NCBI GenBank assembly: GCA_964397625.1
Contig: CAYNJT010000018.1
Span: 1-45,778, forward strand
Source: Leptolinea sp964397625
GTDB lineage: Bacteria > Chloroflexota > Anaerolineae > Anaerolineales > Anaerolineaceae
Length of the DNA stretch: 45,778 bases
Direction: 5' to 3'
Position numbers and translations under genes: made by a program. Below the pieces are notes generated by a model, which searched no databases, had not been told where the DNA came from, and saw nothing but the letters and a program-made list of their open reading frames with translations. Within the stretch, counting starts at the first letter, position 1, and every line of letters begins with the position of its first letter. Shown piece after piece: positions 32,700 through 40,245 of this stretch.

Positions 32700-33953
32700 A
32701 TGTCTCATTCTGGCCGTTTCTCGTATCCGTTGATCTGCTTTCTGCTATTCATAACCATATCTACCAGCTTCCTGGCCGCCGCTCCGGTCAGCGCTCAGGC
32801 GCCCACCCCGACGCCCGTGCCAACGCTGATCCCCACCGAGGAAGTGCTGCCGCCCTCCGACCTGTTCGTCCAGCTGCCGGCGGCGGCCCCACGCCTGCCT
32901 GCCTATAAGCCTGTGGTGCTGGATTTCATTAAAATGACTGATATCGACAACGGCTGGGCGCTCTCCGGTGTGTCGGTGCTGACCACCTACAACGGGGGGC
33001 TGTCGTGGCGCGAAGTCACCCCGCCCGAATCCATCCCCGAGGGCAGCACGGCCATTCCATACGCGTTTTTCCTCAACCGGGATACCGCCTGGGTGATCTA
33101 TTCCATTGACGCGCAGATTACCCCCGAATCCACAGTCTGGGTTACCATGGACGGCGGCAAGCATTGGACAGCCGGAATGGCAATAAATCAGCAGGTCTTT
33201 GGAGACAAACTGTGGGCGGAATTTTTCGCCCTTGATTCTCACAACGTGTGGTTGATGGTGCGCGGGGTGATCGAAGAGACCGGCTCAAATTACACCCACG
33301 CGCTTTTCCGCAGCACAGACGGGGGATTCACCTGGACTTATCTGCCCTTTGATTCGAGCGAAAACTATACCGGCATGTCCTTTTCTGATATCAATTTCGG
33401 TGTGCGCACCATAAAATCTGCCGAACCATATGACGAACAACCGCCAGCCTATGAAATGACCATTGACGGCGGCGTCACCTGGGAGAAGCACGAGCTCCCG
33501 GCGCCCATTGATGAACCCGATCTGTTCAAACAGTTTGCCTACTGTGAAACCTATCAGCCTGTGGCATTATCCTTCCCGTCTTTCCGCCTGCTGATGGGCT
33601 GCACCGACAATCTCAGTCCGCACAAATTGTTTGAAGGTTTCTTTTACTCAAGCAAGAACGGCGGCAACACCTGGCTTTCTTATAAGCTTCCGGCTAAAGC
33701 CCGCGCCGATACCGGGCAGCTTGTCTATTTCAGCGATAAGAAGCTCTACCTTTTGGACAAGCGATCATACTACAGTATTAATGACGGCATGAAATGGGCT
33801 GACCTCAAGGTGGTCAACTGGGACGGCCAATTCAGCTTTGTTGACCCGGTGCATGGATGGGCTATCGCCCGCCTGCAGAAGGCTGTGTCACTGGTAAAAA
33901 CCACCAACAAGGCCTACACCTGGAAGATCATTGTGCCGATGGTTGTGAGGTAA
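32700..33953 (+). CDS. Exported Asp-box (BNR/Ycf48-like) beta-propeller protein
   Basis: A secreted repeat protein of unknown role. 417 residues. A signal peptide ends PVSAQA, then a Thr/Pro linker (PTPTPVPTLIPTEE). Six Asp-box-like turns follow (TTYNGGLSW, VTMDGGKHW, RSTDGGFTW, MTIDGGVTW, SSKNGGNTW, YSINDGMKW), each with a Gly-Gly (or Asp-Gly) and Trp two positions on, as expected for a six- or seven-bladed propeller like Ycf48 or sortilin. There are no catalytic sialidase residues, so a binding or scaffolding role is more likely than glycosidase. AAGGTGG precedes the ATG. It is a single gene downstream of the repeat array. Confidence 0.82.
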   Translation: MSHSGRFSYPLICFLLFITISTSFLAAAPVSAQAPTPTPVPTLIPTEEVLPPSDLFVQLPAAAPRLPAYKPVVLDFIKMTDIDNGWALSGVSVLTTYNGGLSWREVTPPESIPEGSTAIPYAFFLNRDTAWVIYSIDAQITPESTVWVTMDGGKHWTAGMAINQQVFGDKLWAEFFALDSHNVWLMVRGVIEETGSNYTHALFRSTDGGFTWTYLPFDSSENYTGMSFSDINFGVRTIKSAEPYDEQPPAYEMTIDGGVTWEKHELPAPIDEPDLFKQFAYCETYQPVALSFPSFRLLMGCTDNLSPHKLFEGFFYSSKNGGNTWLSYKLPAKARADTGQLVYFSDKKLYLLDKRSYYSINDGMKWADLKVVNWDGQFSFVDPVHGWAIARLQKAVSLVKTTNKAYTWKIIVPMVVR

Positions 33954-34000
33954 AGAAGGTTGGATACAGTCAAAAGTTAATGAACACATAAAAGGATTAA

Positions 34001-35752
34001 TTATTGAAAATCGAGAATTAAGCCACCACTGGATCTTCTCTCTGCAATCCATCCTTTATATCCATTCCAATCCGCGTACCACCAATTTATTCCATCAGCG
34101 ATTTTTGGACCTGAGATTATTTTTACTTCTTCACCACTCGCAATCACAACTACAACATCTTTTTTGTCATCTTTATTTGAAAATCCTGGAGATTTTCTAA
34201 GATTTACAAAATATACATTTCCTGTGATTGTTGCTTTTTTGTTAATAGATGATGAAGCAACATTTTCGCTATCAGATTTGTTTGTTTGCCCTTCTGATTC
34301 AGCGGTGTTACCTTCAACTATTGATGACTTTTTTGAACCTGAGTTTTCAACCTCATTTCCGTTATGCGAAACCTGTTCGGAAAATGGAAGATTTACCTTG
34401 AACCATCCAACACCGTCTGGAGTGGACAAATTAATAATATAGTCTCCTTTTGAAAGAGCCTCTTCGGTAATTAATCCTAATCCAATACAGATGGATCCTT
34501 TCACAGTTTGTGCAGGGCCAATCACCGTAGGTTTCGATGATTCGAGCTTGTAATCTCGATCATTTCCCTGGCAGCCGGTTGTGTAACTTGTATAAATTGT
34601 GCCCCAACCATCAATTACCGAAGTGCGAAAGTCAAATTTCTTGTCTGATGCCTTATCTGTATTAGTTACATCAATATCCATCAAAATTACAGGTTCGTTT
34701 TTTGTTGAAAACTGATTCATTTGATATGTAGCTTTAGGGTTACTGATTTGGAATTTAACGGGTGAATCACTTTCACTTGAATAAGGAAATTTATAGTTTT
34801 CTGGAACATTTTTTATGGCAACACCATATTCAAAAGAATTTGATGGAATCTCATCCCAATTTATTGGATTAATGTTACTGGCGGTCAGATTTTTCGGTTG
34901 CAGTGTGGAAGGAATTAGGAATTCAATATGAAAAGTTTTTGGAACTTTATCAATCCAATTACCAGTCCCAACTCCACGGGCTGAAATTATGGCCTTAGGA
35001 GGTAATAAAAAGAAATAATCATTAGTTAATGATAAATTGTTGTATTGATCTACAACATCAGATTTGAAATGTTCCACAAATCTTCCGTTATCATAAGTAT
35101 TTTCATCTTCAGTGGAAACTGTTATTTGATTTTTACTGGGAAAATTTACTTGAATAGGCTTGTCTGATGTGGAGGAAATTCCAATTCTAAAATTATAATT
35201 TGTCCATCCAGGTTTTTTATCTGCATCTTTACTCGAAATCGAATAACCAAAAATTTGATAAGCTGGTTTTTCTGGGTTTACAGGGTTTTCTGATTGTTGT
35301 TCAGTGCTCGGAATTTTTACCAGATTAGTATGTCCTCGAATCCATCCACACCATTTCCATTTCCCATCTTCTTTGGTTATTTTCCATTCTTCATCAAGAT
35401 TCTCACTGGTAACCACCCCAGAAATTGACCCCCTGATTTCTCCGATAACAGAAATGTTAACCTCATCATTTGAGATGTTTTTTGCTTGATATTTTATACC
35501 ACTATCATCAACATCAATTTTTATATCCCTGATCAACTGGCCTGCAAACAGGTAAATGGCAGAATTGATGGCAAGGTTTTGTCTGAATTCACTTTTAACC
35601 TCACTACATACCAAGCTATCGGCTTTAAGGGAATCCATTTTGTTGACTGCCAGGAACCACTCTCGTGCAACTTTCTCAGCCTCGGATGTATTCGAAGAAC
35701 AACTTGAAAAAAGAAGAATGGTGAATAGAAAAAAAGGTAATAATTTTTTCAT
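34001..35752 (-). CDS. AT-rich SH3b-domain lipoprotein
   Basis: 583 residues from ATG 35752, with GAGGAAATC as ribosome site; the in-frame start at 35782 is too far. Lipobox LFSSC gives lipidated Cys. Residues about 20-150 resemble a small globular domain (EWFLAVNKMDSLKADSLV), the middle 150-460 is beta-rich with YQIFGYSISSKDADKKPG and TNTDKASDKKFDF (a DUF4352-like immunoglobulin fold is possible), then a Ser/Asn/Lys linker, and the C-terminal 75 residues form a bacterial SH3 domain (VNLRKSPGFSN, GYKGWIAERR). Base composition is markedly AT-richer than all neighbours, as is the flanking 35753-36060 stretch. Function unknown; surface binding is the usual SH3b role. Confidence 0.78.
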   Translation of the reverse strand: MKKLLPFFLFTILLFSSCSSNTSEAEKVAREWFLAVNKMDSLKADSLVCSEVKSEFRQNLAINSAIYLFAGQLIRDIKIDVDDSGIKYQAKNISNDEVNISVIGEIRGSISGVVTSENLDEEWKITKEDGKWKWCGWIRGHTNLVKIPSTEQQSENPVNPEKPAYQIFGYSISSKDADKKPGWTNYNFRIGISSTSDKPIQVNFPSKNQITVSTEDENTYDNGRFVEHFKSDVVDQYNNLSLTNDYFFLLPPKAIISARGVGTGNWIDKVPKTFHIEFLIPSTLQPKNLTASNINPINWDEIPSNSFEYGVAIKNVPENYKFPYSSESDSPVKFQISNPKATYQMNQFSTKNEPVILMDIDVTNTDKASDKKFDFRTSVIDGWGTIYTSYTTGCQGNDRDYKLESSKPTVIGPAQTVKGSICIGLGLITEEALSKGDYIINLSTPDGVGWFKVNLPFSEQVSHNGNEVENSGSKKSSIVEGNTAESEGQTNKSDSENVASSSINKKATITGNVYFVNLRKSPGFSNKDDKKDVVVVIASGEEVKIISGPKIADGINWWYADWNGYKGWIAERRSSGGLILDFQ

Positions 35753-36073
35753 GATTTCCTCGATGAGATTAAATTTACCCACTAAAATTATTATCTTTGA
35801 AATAAAATCGATGTCAAGTAATTTATGAATGGTTCTTCTTTAACACAAATCACTATTGATTTCTTTGACTGGCCTCCCATAAATTTGTATAAATTATCAA
35901 ATATTGCCTTTGCCAAATTTGCGATAAGTAAAACACAAAAAATCCAAACTACGATGCTTCCAAAATACATCAGTACTCCTTTTTACAATTTCTTTACCGT
36001 AATTATGCAACTATTAAACACCGGCAGGGTTTAATACTTCATAGAGGTTCCGGTTTAGCCAAAGGAGTATGCC
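35753..36073. other. AT-rich intergenic stretch
   Basis: 321 bp with no convincing gene. A 69-codon frame at 35825-36034 lacks a ribosome site and a protein-like pattern. The AT-rich composition continues from the lipoprotein gene to about 36020, then returns to the local average just before the small membrane peptide. Confidence 0.6.
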
Positions 36074-36160
36074 ATGGGCGCGGTTTATTTTGTCGTCACT
36101 CTCGTAACCACATTATTCGCAGCCATCAGCTTTGCAGACCTGCTGGACAAGCAGGATTAA
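36074..36160 (+). CDS. 28-residue single-pass membrane peptide
   Basis: ATG 36074 with AAAGGAG eight bases upstream encodes MGAVYFVVTLVTTLFAAISF followed by ADLLDKQD and a stop at 36160. Residues 4-20 form one hydrophobic helix, with an acidic cytoplasmic or external tail. The spacing, strong ribosome site and membrane pattern argue for a real small protein, but no family can be named; KdpF and other short subunits have this size without clear similarity. It converges with the DinB-like gene and shares TTAA at the stop codons. Confidence 0.55.
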   Translation: MGAVYFVVTLVTTLFAAISFADLLDKQD

Positions 36161-36861
36161 TTTTCGTTCAACAACCTGAATATATGGTTGATATGATCCA
36201 CTTCGTGCCAGGCGGCCCGGCGCAGCACTTTTCGCGGACTCCAGAAAGAGCCGTCTTTGCCGTTGACCAGATTTTTCCCTGCCAGATCGCGCATGGCGCG
36301 TTCAAATAGGCGGCGGGTGGCTTCCAGCCGACGGAAGGTTTCCTCCGGCAGGGTGGTTGACTGGGCATAACTGATATTCAACCGGTCCAGCAGCCACAAT
36401 TCAGATGTCGCCAGGTGATCCAGAATACCGTGGATGCTCCATTTTTCGCCGGGAATATCGCGGTCATACTTTTCGGAGGGAAGGTCGCGCGTCAGGCCGA
36501 CCAGATCCTCCCGCGACCAGGATAATACCTGCAAACCGCGGTCGATCTCAATATCGGTCAATGGTTTCCAATCCACCTGCCAGAAAGCAGTCACATATTT
36601 CCCGGCAGCTTTGGGCAGATTGTGCTCATCCACCTGGTAGCATTCGAAGGTTTCTGCCAGGTGAACATCGATATCATCAAAGGTGATCCAGTTTTCTTTC
36701 GCTCTGGCTGCCACGCGCTCCTTGTAGCCAATGAACGCGCGTGGAAACGCCAGAATTGCCGCGGCCCCTTCTGCGCCGTAGGCAAAACAACCGGGGTAAT
36801 CCAAAGCCCAAGCGATGGATTTGTTCTCGTATCCATTTTCAAGACCAATTTCAATTCTCAT
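36157..36861 (-). CDS. HicB-like N-terminal domain fused to DinB-like domain
   Basis: 234 residues from ATG 36861, one base after the stop of the CHAP gene, so translation is probably coupled. Residues 1-50 (ENKSIAWALDYPGCFAYG, then EGAAAILAFPRAFIGY) resemble the HicB antitoxin fold, where the pattern is DxPGCxxxGxTxxEA. Residues about 95-234 are DinB/DfsB-like, with WSIHGILDHLATSELWLLDR and WHEVDHINHIFRLL supplying His residues for a metal site. DinB-like proteins are metal-dependent thiol transferases or of unknown role. No HicA toxin lies nearby, so I do not call this a toxin-antitoxin system. Longer upstream starts at 36936 lie inside the CHAP gene. Confidence 0.72.
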   Translation of the reverse strand: MRIEIGLENGYENKSIAWALDYPGCFAYGAEGAAAILAFPRAFIGYKERVAARAKENWITFDDIDVHLAETFECYQVDEHNLPKAAGKYVTAFWQVDWKPLTDIEIDRGLQVLSWSREDLVGLTRDLPSEKYDRDIPGEKWSIHGILDHLATSELWLLDRLNISYAQSTTLPEETFRRLEATRRLFERAMRDLAGKNLVNGKDGSFWSPRKVLRRAAWHEVDHINHIFRLLNEN

Positions 36862-36862
36862 T

Positions 36863-37951
36863 TCAGATCGGATTTCCTTCCCACCCGCAGCGGGCATCGG
36901 GTATGGTGATCCACTGGTTGTCGAATTTGCCGCCATGCGGCCGCAAACGCAGGGTTTCCCCTGTAAATTGTATGCGAATATCCAGCCCTTTTAGTCCGAA
37001 GTTCGAAGTGAAGTGCGCATCTCCCGCGGATGCGCGTGCCGCATTGATCAACGCGCAGCGGACATATGGTTCGTTGGTGGCGACAAAAGCTTTCGAATTG
37101 CTGAGTGTTTGCGATATGTTTATCGCGGCTTCCTGCCCGTTCGCGGAGGCCAGCGTTTTGGCGGCTTCTTTATCCAGGGTAATCAAAATGCCGTCTTCGT
37201 CCCAGCGCCAGGTACCTCCGCCCACCTGTGACATGGCAAAACGCTGCTCACTGGTTGGCAGGATCAGGGCTTTCATGCGCGGCGAGTGGATCCAGCCTTC
37301 CGCGTTATTTATGTAATAGCGGCCGGCCGATTCTGATATTTCCAACAGCCGGTCGGGCACCGGTATGGCCGGTTTGGTCTGCGTCCAGATATTCTGCTGC
37401 ACAACCTGCACCTTGTTTCCGGCAATTCGGTTGACCACCATGATATGGTCTCCCTGTTTGCGGTATGTGTAAATGATCAGATCGCCCACCCGTGGAGGGA
37501 TGGGACCGCCATTGGGATGATAGGTCAGGTCAGCAAATGGCAGGAATTTAGCCGCGTCGGGGTCATTCACATCCATCTTGCCCTGCTTGACCATGGATTG
37601 CATTTCGCGCGCCAATTCAATCACGGTGATCATGTCATTGGGTATGCTGACCGTGTCCGGGAGGCGCCCGTTGGTCGATTTATATCCCAACCGTTCGGCA
37701 TACAGGCGGGTGGTCAGCTCGATACACTGGAAGCAGTAGGCATACCCGCAGAATGGGGTGATCTCCACATACCCTTCGCCCTGGGTCGGGCCGATATCCG
37801 GGTAGAAGACATCCACGCCGTGGCCTGCCAGCCAGTCCGCGCCGTAGAGCAAAAGCTGGTCAGCCGCCGGTCGGGCGGAGACGGGCGCCGGCGAGATCAA
37901 ACTGGCCAGGATGGCGAGAAAGGCAATGAGGGAAATGATCTGCTTTTTCAT
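36863..37951 (-). CDS. Exported CHAP-domain protein (putative amidase/endopeptidase)
   Basis: Possibly cleaves peptidoglycan peptides or amide bonds outside the cell. 362 residues. A signal peptide ends PVSARPAA, then a CHAP/NlpC-like domain with catalytic Cys76 in FQCIELTTRLY and His169 in QGDHIMVVNRI; a third polar residue should follow near VQVVQQNIW. The C-terminal half (about 220-362) is a separate domain with AKTLASANGQEAAINISQ, GLKGLDIRIQFTGETLRLRP, unrecognised. No Shine-Dalgarno is visible, but a TATAAT box on the minus strand at 37967-37972 makes a very short leader likely. It is upstream of the HicB/DinB gene and may be cotranscribed with it. Confidence 0.78.
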   Translation of the reverse strand: MKKQIISLIAFLAILASLISPAPVSARPAADQLLLYGADWLAGHGVDVFYPDIGPTQGEGYVEITPFCGYAYCFQCIELTTRLYAERLGYKSTNGRLPDTVSIPNDMITVIELAREMQSMVKQGKMDVNDPDAAKFLPFADLTYHPNGGPIPPRVGDLIIYTYRKQGDHIMVVNRIAGNKVQVVQQNIWTQTKPAIPVPDRLLEISESAGRYYINNAEGWIHSPRMKALILPTSEQRFAMSQVGGGTWRWDEDGILITLDKEAAKTLASANGQEAAINISQTLSNSKAFVATNEPYVRCALINAARASAGDAHFTSNFGLKGLDIRIQFTGETLRLRPHGGKFDNQWITIPDARCGWEGNPI

Positions 37952-38022
37952 GGTCGGGTACTATTGATTATACCGACACAGGAGGATGCAAGTTGAATGC
38001 CTTTCCGTTTCAATACGACAAC

Positions 38023-38051
38023 TTGCAAACCTGCCCGTTTGCAGCTATGAT
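38023..38051 (+). promoter_or_regulatory. Promoter of the RHH/PIN module
   Basis: TTGCAA at 38023-38028, a 17-bp spacer and TATGAT at 38046-38051, 30 bp before the antitoxin start. Confidence 0.6.
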
Positions 38052-38073
38052 GTATGTGTAACTGTATGTGTAA
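38051..38073 (+). promoter_or_regulatory. Candidate antitoxin operator: direct repeat
   Basis: TGTATGTGTAA occurs twice (38051-38061 and 38063-38073), 12 bp apart, overlapping the -10 box and the expected start. Ribbon-helix-helix dimers typically bind repeats like these, so autorepression is the simplest reading. Confidence 0.5.
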
Positions 38074-38081
38074 GGAGAACT

Positions 38082-38351
38082 ATGAAGGCAACTTATGAAC
38101 GTGTCCAATTTCTGATCCGTCCCGATCAAAAGAAAGAAATCGCCCGGCGTGCCCGTGAAACCAAAGCCAGTATGGCTGAAGTTACCCGCCTTATACTGGA
38201 TAAAGGAATTCAATTAACCCGGGAGGACGAAGAGGTTGCAAAAACTCGCGCTTTCCTAAAAAAAGCTGCCGAACACCGGAAAGCCATGCCTGTTGTAGAC
38301 ATTGACATGGCAGATTTTATCAATCAAATGCGCGAAGAAGAACATGATTAA
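38082..38351 (+). CDS. Ribbon-helix-helix antitoxin
   Basis: 89 residues from ATG 38082, with AAGGAG as ribosome site. The N-terminus (VQFLIRPDQKKEIARRARE and AEVTRLILDKGIQ) is a RHH/CopG-type DNA-binding motif; the C-terminal acidic half (RKAMPVVDIDMADFINQMREEEHD) should wrap the toxin. Its last 8 bases overlap the toxin gene, the classical antitoxin-toxin order. It probably represses its own promoter through the repeats at 38051-38073. A longer frame to 37986 starts upstream of the promoter and is rejected. Confidence 0.82.
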   Translation: MKATYERVQFLIRPDQKKEIARRARETKASMAEVTRLILDKGIQLTREDEEVAKTRAFLKKAAEHRKAMPVVDIDMADFINQMREEEHD

Positions 38352-38784
38352 ATCCAATACAGCCGTTCTCGATGCGAATATCAGTATCTGTACTGTAGTC
38401 AACTCTCCATTAAGTGAATCTGCCAGTCAACTTAGGGATAATTTATCTCGTAATGACATACGAGTTTTTGTTCCCCGACTATGGGTACCAGAAGTTACCT
38501 CGGTTATTCGCAAGCTGGTTTTTACTAATTTACTTTCACGCGAGAATGGACGTTCGTCGCTTAAATTACTGCTCACATCAAATGTGAATTTTATAGAGGA
38601 TGAAACACCTCTGGCAGTAGAAGCCTACACTTGGGCAGAACGTCTTGGCCGGAAGACTGTTTATGATTGCTTCTATATAGCCCTGGCTGACCATCTGGAA
38701 GCCGAGCTTTGGTCTGCGGATATTAAATTGATTAATTCGTTGAAAGACCAGGGTTGGCCGAATATTCGGGAATTAAAAACCTGA
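38344..38784 (+). CDS. PIN-domain toxin, VapC-like
   Basis: Predicted Mg2+-dependent RNase that is inhibited by the upstream antitoxin. 146 residues from ATG 38344. Acidic residues of the PIN site are seen: D10 (AVLDAN), E50 (PEVTSVIRK), D108 (YDCFYIALA) and D126 (LWSADIKLI). The frame begins within the antitoxin stop region. Its stop (38784) lies 4 bp from the end of hgcB on the other strand. Targets of VapC toxins are usually tRNA or rRNA; this one is unknown. A longer frame from 38302 is rejected. Confidence 0.84.
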   Translation: MIKSNTAVLDANISICTVVNSPLSESASQLRDNLSRNDIRVFVPRLWVPEVTSVIRKLVFTNLLSRENGRSSLKLLLTSNVNFIEDETPLAVEAYTWAERLGRKTVYDCFYIALADHLEAELWSADIKLINSLKDQGWPNIRELKT

Positions 38785-38788
38785 AAAC

Positions 38789-39097
38789 TTATCCACAGCA
38801 GGCTGATCCGCCGCCGCATGAATCTCCACCGCAGGTGGCTTCTTTTTCTCCGCGCAACGCGGCATAGATCATGGCAGTGGCACAGCCCACCCCGCTATCC
38901 ACATAAATGGCATGGGCGGGGCAATTGACCATACAGGCGCCGCATTCCATGCAATCTCCCGGCCGGACCAGCCTGGCGCTGGTTTCCCCCGCCTCAAACA
39001 CACCATGCGGGCAGACCATGCTGCACATTCCGCAGTTGATGCAGGCATCTGGATCATAGACCAGAGAATTGGTTTCCAGATAGGTCATGGATTTCAT
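38789..39097 (-). CDS. hgcB: HgcB, ferredoxin partner of mercury methylation
   Basis: Reduces the corrinoid of HgcA for methyl transfer to Hg(II), and may also bind mercury. 102 residues. First cluster C19, C22, C25, C29 (CINCGMCSMVCP); second cluster C49, C52, C55, C59 (CMECGACMVNCP). HgcB differs from ordinary ferredoxins by a conserved extra Cys, here C72 (VGCAT), and by C-terminal cysteines, here C89, C94, C100 and C101 (ending ACCG). Its start shares one base with the hgcA stop (TGATG), so the pair is translationally coupled. No terminator is seen between hgcB and the opposing toxin gene. Confidence 0.95.
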   Translation of the reverse strand: MKSMTYLETNSLVYDPDACINCGMCSMVCPHGVFEAGETSARLVRPGDCMECGACMVNCPAHAIYVDSGVGCATAMIYAALRGEKEATCGGDSCGGGSACCG

Positions 39098-40098
39098 CAG
39101 GCAGCTCCCAGTAGATTCATCACCCGCAACACGATTGTAAGCAAGAGTCCCACGCCAGACAAGACGGCCATGACGGGGATATAACGACTCATTTCCATCC
39201 GGACGCCGGTTTTGGATGTATACGGGGTGGAACCCGTGAAGTTCAGAGAGATAAAAGCCGTAACCGCCGGGAAAACCAGCAGAACGGCCGCCAGGTTAAG
39301 CCACATTGGAAGGGTCAACGGCGCCGAATTCAATACTCTTTGTAGAATGAATGGCAGCACCACCAGCCCGCCCAGCACAAAACCCTTGAGGCTGAACTCA
39401 CGGAATGGCAGCCAGGGCAGCAGCAGGGGGAAAAGAACCGTTCCCGCCAGAATGGATGCCGTCGCAGCCAACGCCAGCCACCAACCGCCCAACAGCCAGC
39501 CGATCAGCATGGCGCCCAGCATTGGAAGGAAGGTGCCAACCACCTCGATGGGGATTAGAACGGCACGGTCGCGCAGCGGGAATGTGATCACGCGCATCTC
39601 TGGTGTGGCTTTGCGGGTCTTCAGGTATTCCGGCAGGTCAGAGGCCCGAATCGGCCCGTATTCCACGCGGAATCCGGTGGCTTTTTTCACTTCATGCGCG
39701 GCCACACCCGGCGCGCCGAGCTGCGGCAGGATCAAAATTCGATGGGAAACCACATCGACCAGTTTTGTGTCCTGTACCCGGTGGATCAGTTCCTTCGTCC
39801 CAAAGGTACCCTTCCCGGCAGCACACCACACATTGACCCCAAACGTGTCCAACACCAGGATAAAGGCATCCACACCGGGCAGGGATGAACGCAGCGCGTC
39901 AAAGCTGAGCGTGTAGTTGCTGGTGACCAACACTGGCGATTCAGAAGTGGGGTTCCCCAACCGGTAGAGACCAGGGTCCACCCGATGAAAGGCTCGGTTA
40001 ACTCCTACCCTGGCCAGAACATGATCCCAGTGGTTGGCAAAGGTCAATTCACTGGTTGTTGACCGAAATACAGATGAATGCGTGCGGAATACTGGCAT
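39097..40098 (-). CDS. hgcA: HgcA, corrinoid methyltransferase of mercury methylation
   Basis: A membrane protein that carries a methyl-cobalamin and methylates inorganic mercury to methylmercury. 333 residues. The N-terminal corrinoid domain has GLYRLGNPTSESPVLVTSNY (about 44-62), SFDALRSSLPGVDAFILVLDT, and the diagnostic cap helix NVWCAAGKGTFGT (89-101); Cys92 is the predicted cobalt ligand. LPQLGAPGVAAHEVKKATGF follows, also typical. Residues about 180-333 contain about five hydrophobic segments (LPMLGAMLIGWLLGGWW and others). All hallmarks match characterised HgcA. CFeSP from the acetyl-CoA pathway shares the domain but lacks this Cys helix and the membrane part. No Shine-Dalgarno is obvious; TATAAA and TATGAT boxes lie just upstream. 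Confidence 0.97.
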   Translation of the reverse strand: MPVFRTHSSVFRSTTSELTFANHWDHVLARVGVNRAFHRVDPGLYRLGNPTSESPVLVTSNYTLSFDALRSSLPGVDAFILVLDTFGVNVWCAAGKGTFGTKELIHRVQDTKLVDVVSHRILILPQLGAPGVAAHEVKKATGFRVEYGPIRASDLPEYLKTRKATPEMRVITFPLRDRAVLIPIEVVGTFLPMLGAMLIGWLLGGWWLALAATASILAGTVLFPLLLPWLPFREFSLKGFVLGGLVVLPFILQRVLNSAPLTLPMWLNLAAVLLVFPAVTAFISLNFTGSTPYTSKTGVRMEMSRYIPVMAVLSGVGLLLTIVLRVMNLLGAA

Positions 40099-40134
40099 GG
40101 ATGATCGCTTTATAAATCATATTCAATTTATTGC

Positions 40135-40149
40135 ATGTTATTGTAACAT
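40135..40149. promoter_or_regulatory. Palindrome between hgcA and the NAD synthetase operon
   Basis: ATGTTA-TTG-TAACAT is a perfect 6-bp dyad in the 147-bp divergent region, 37 bp upstream of hgcA and 96 bp upstream of the glutaminase gene. It might be a regulator site; no regulator gene is in the window and chance is possible. Confidence 0.3.
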
Positions 40150-40245
40150 AATTCAAAGGTAGCGATGTGGGTGATTTTTCATTCAACAGGCGACGGGATT
40201 ATATTTGGAGCAGTACAGGGTTCAAAACAGGAATAAAATACAGGT

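Noticed and set aside
35825..36034. 69-residue ORF in the AT-rich stretch
   Set aside because: No ribosome site, no protein-like residue pattern, and AT-rich sequence opens frames by chance.
39097..40098. CFeSP/acetyl-CoA pathway subunit instead of HgcA
   Set aside because: The NVWCAAGK cap helix, membrane tail and HgcB partner are specific to HgcA.
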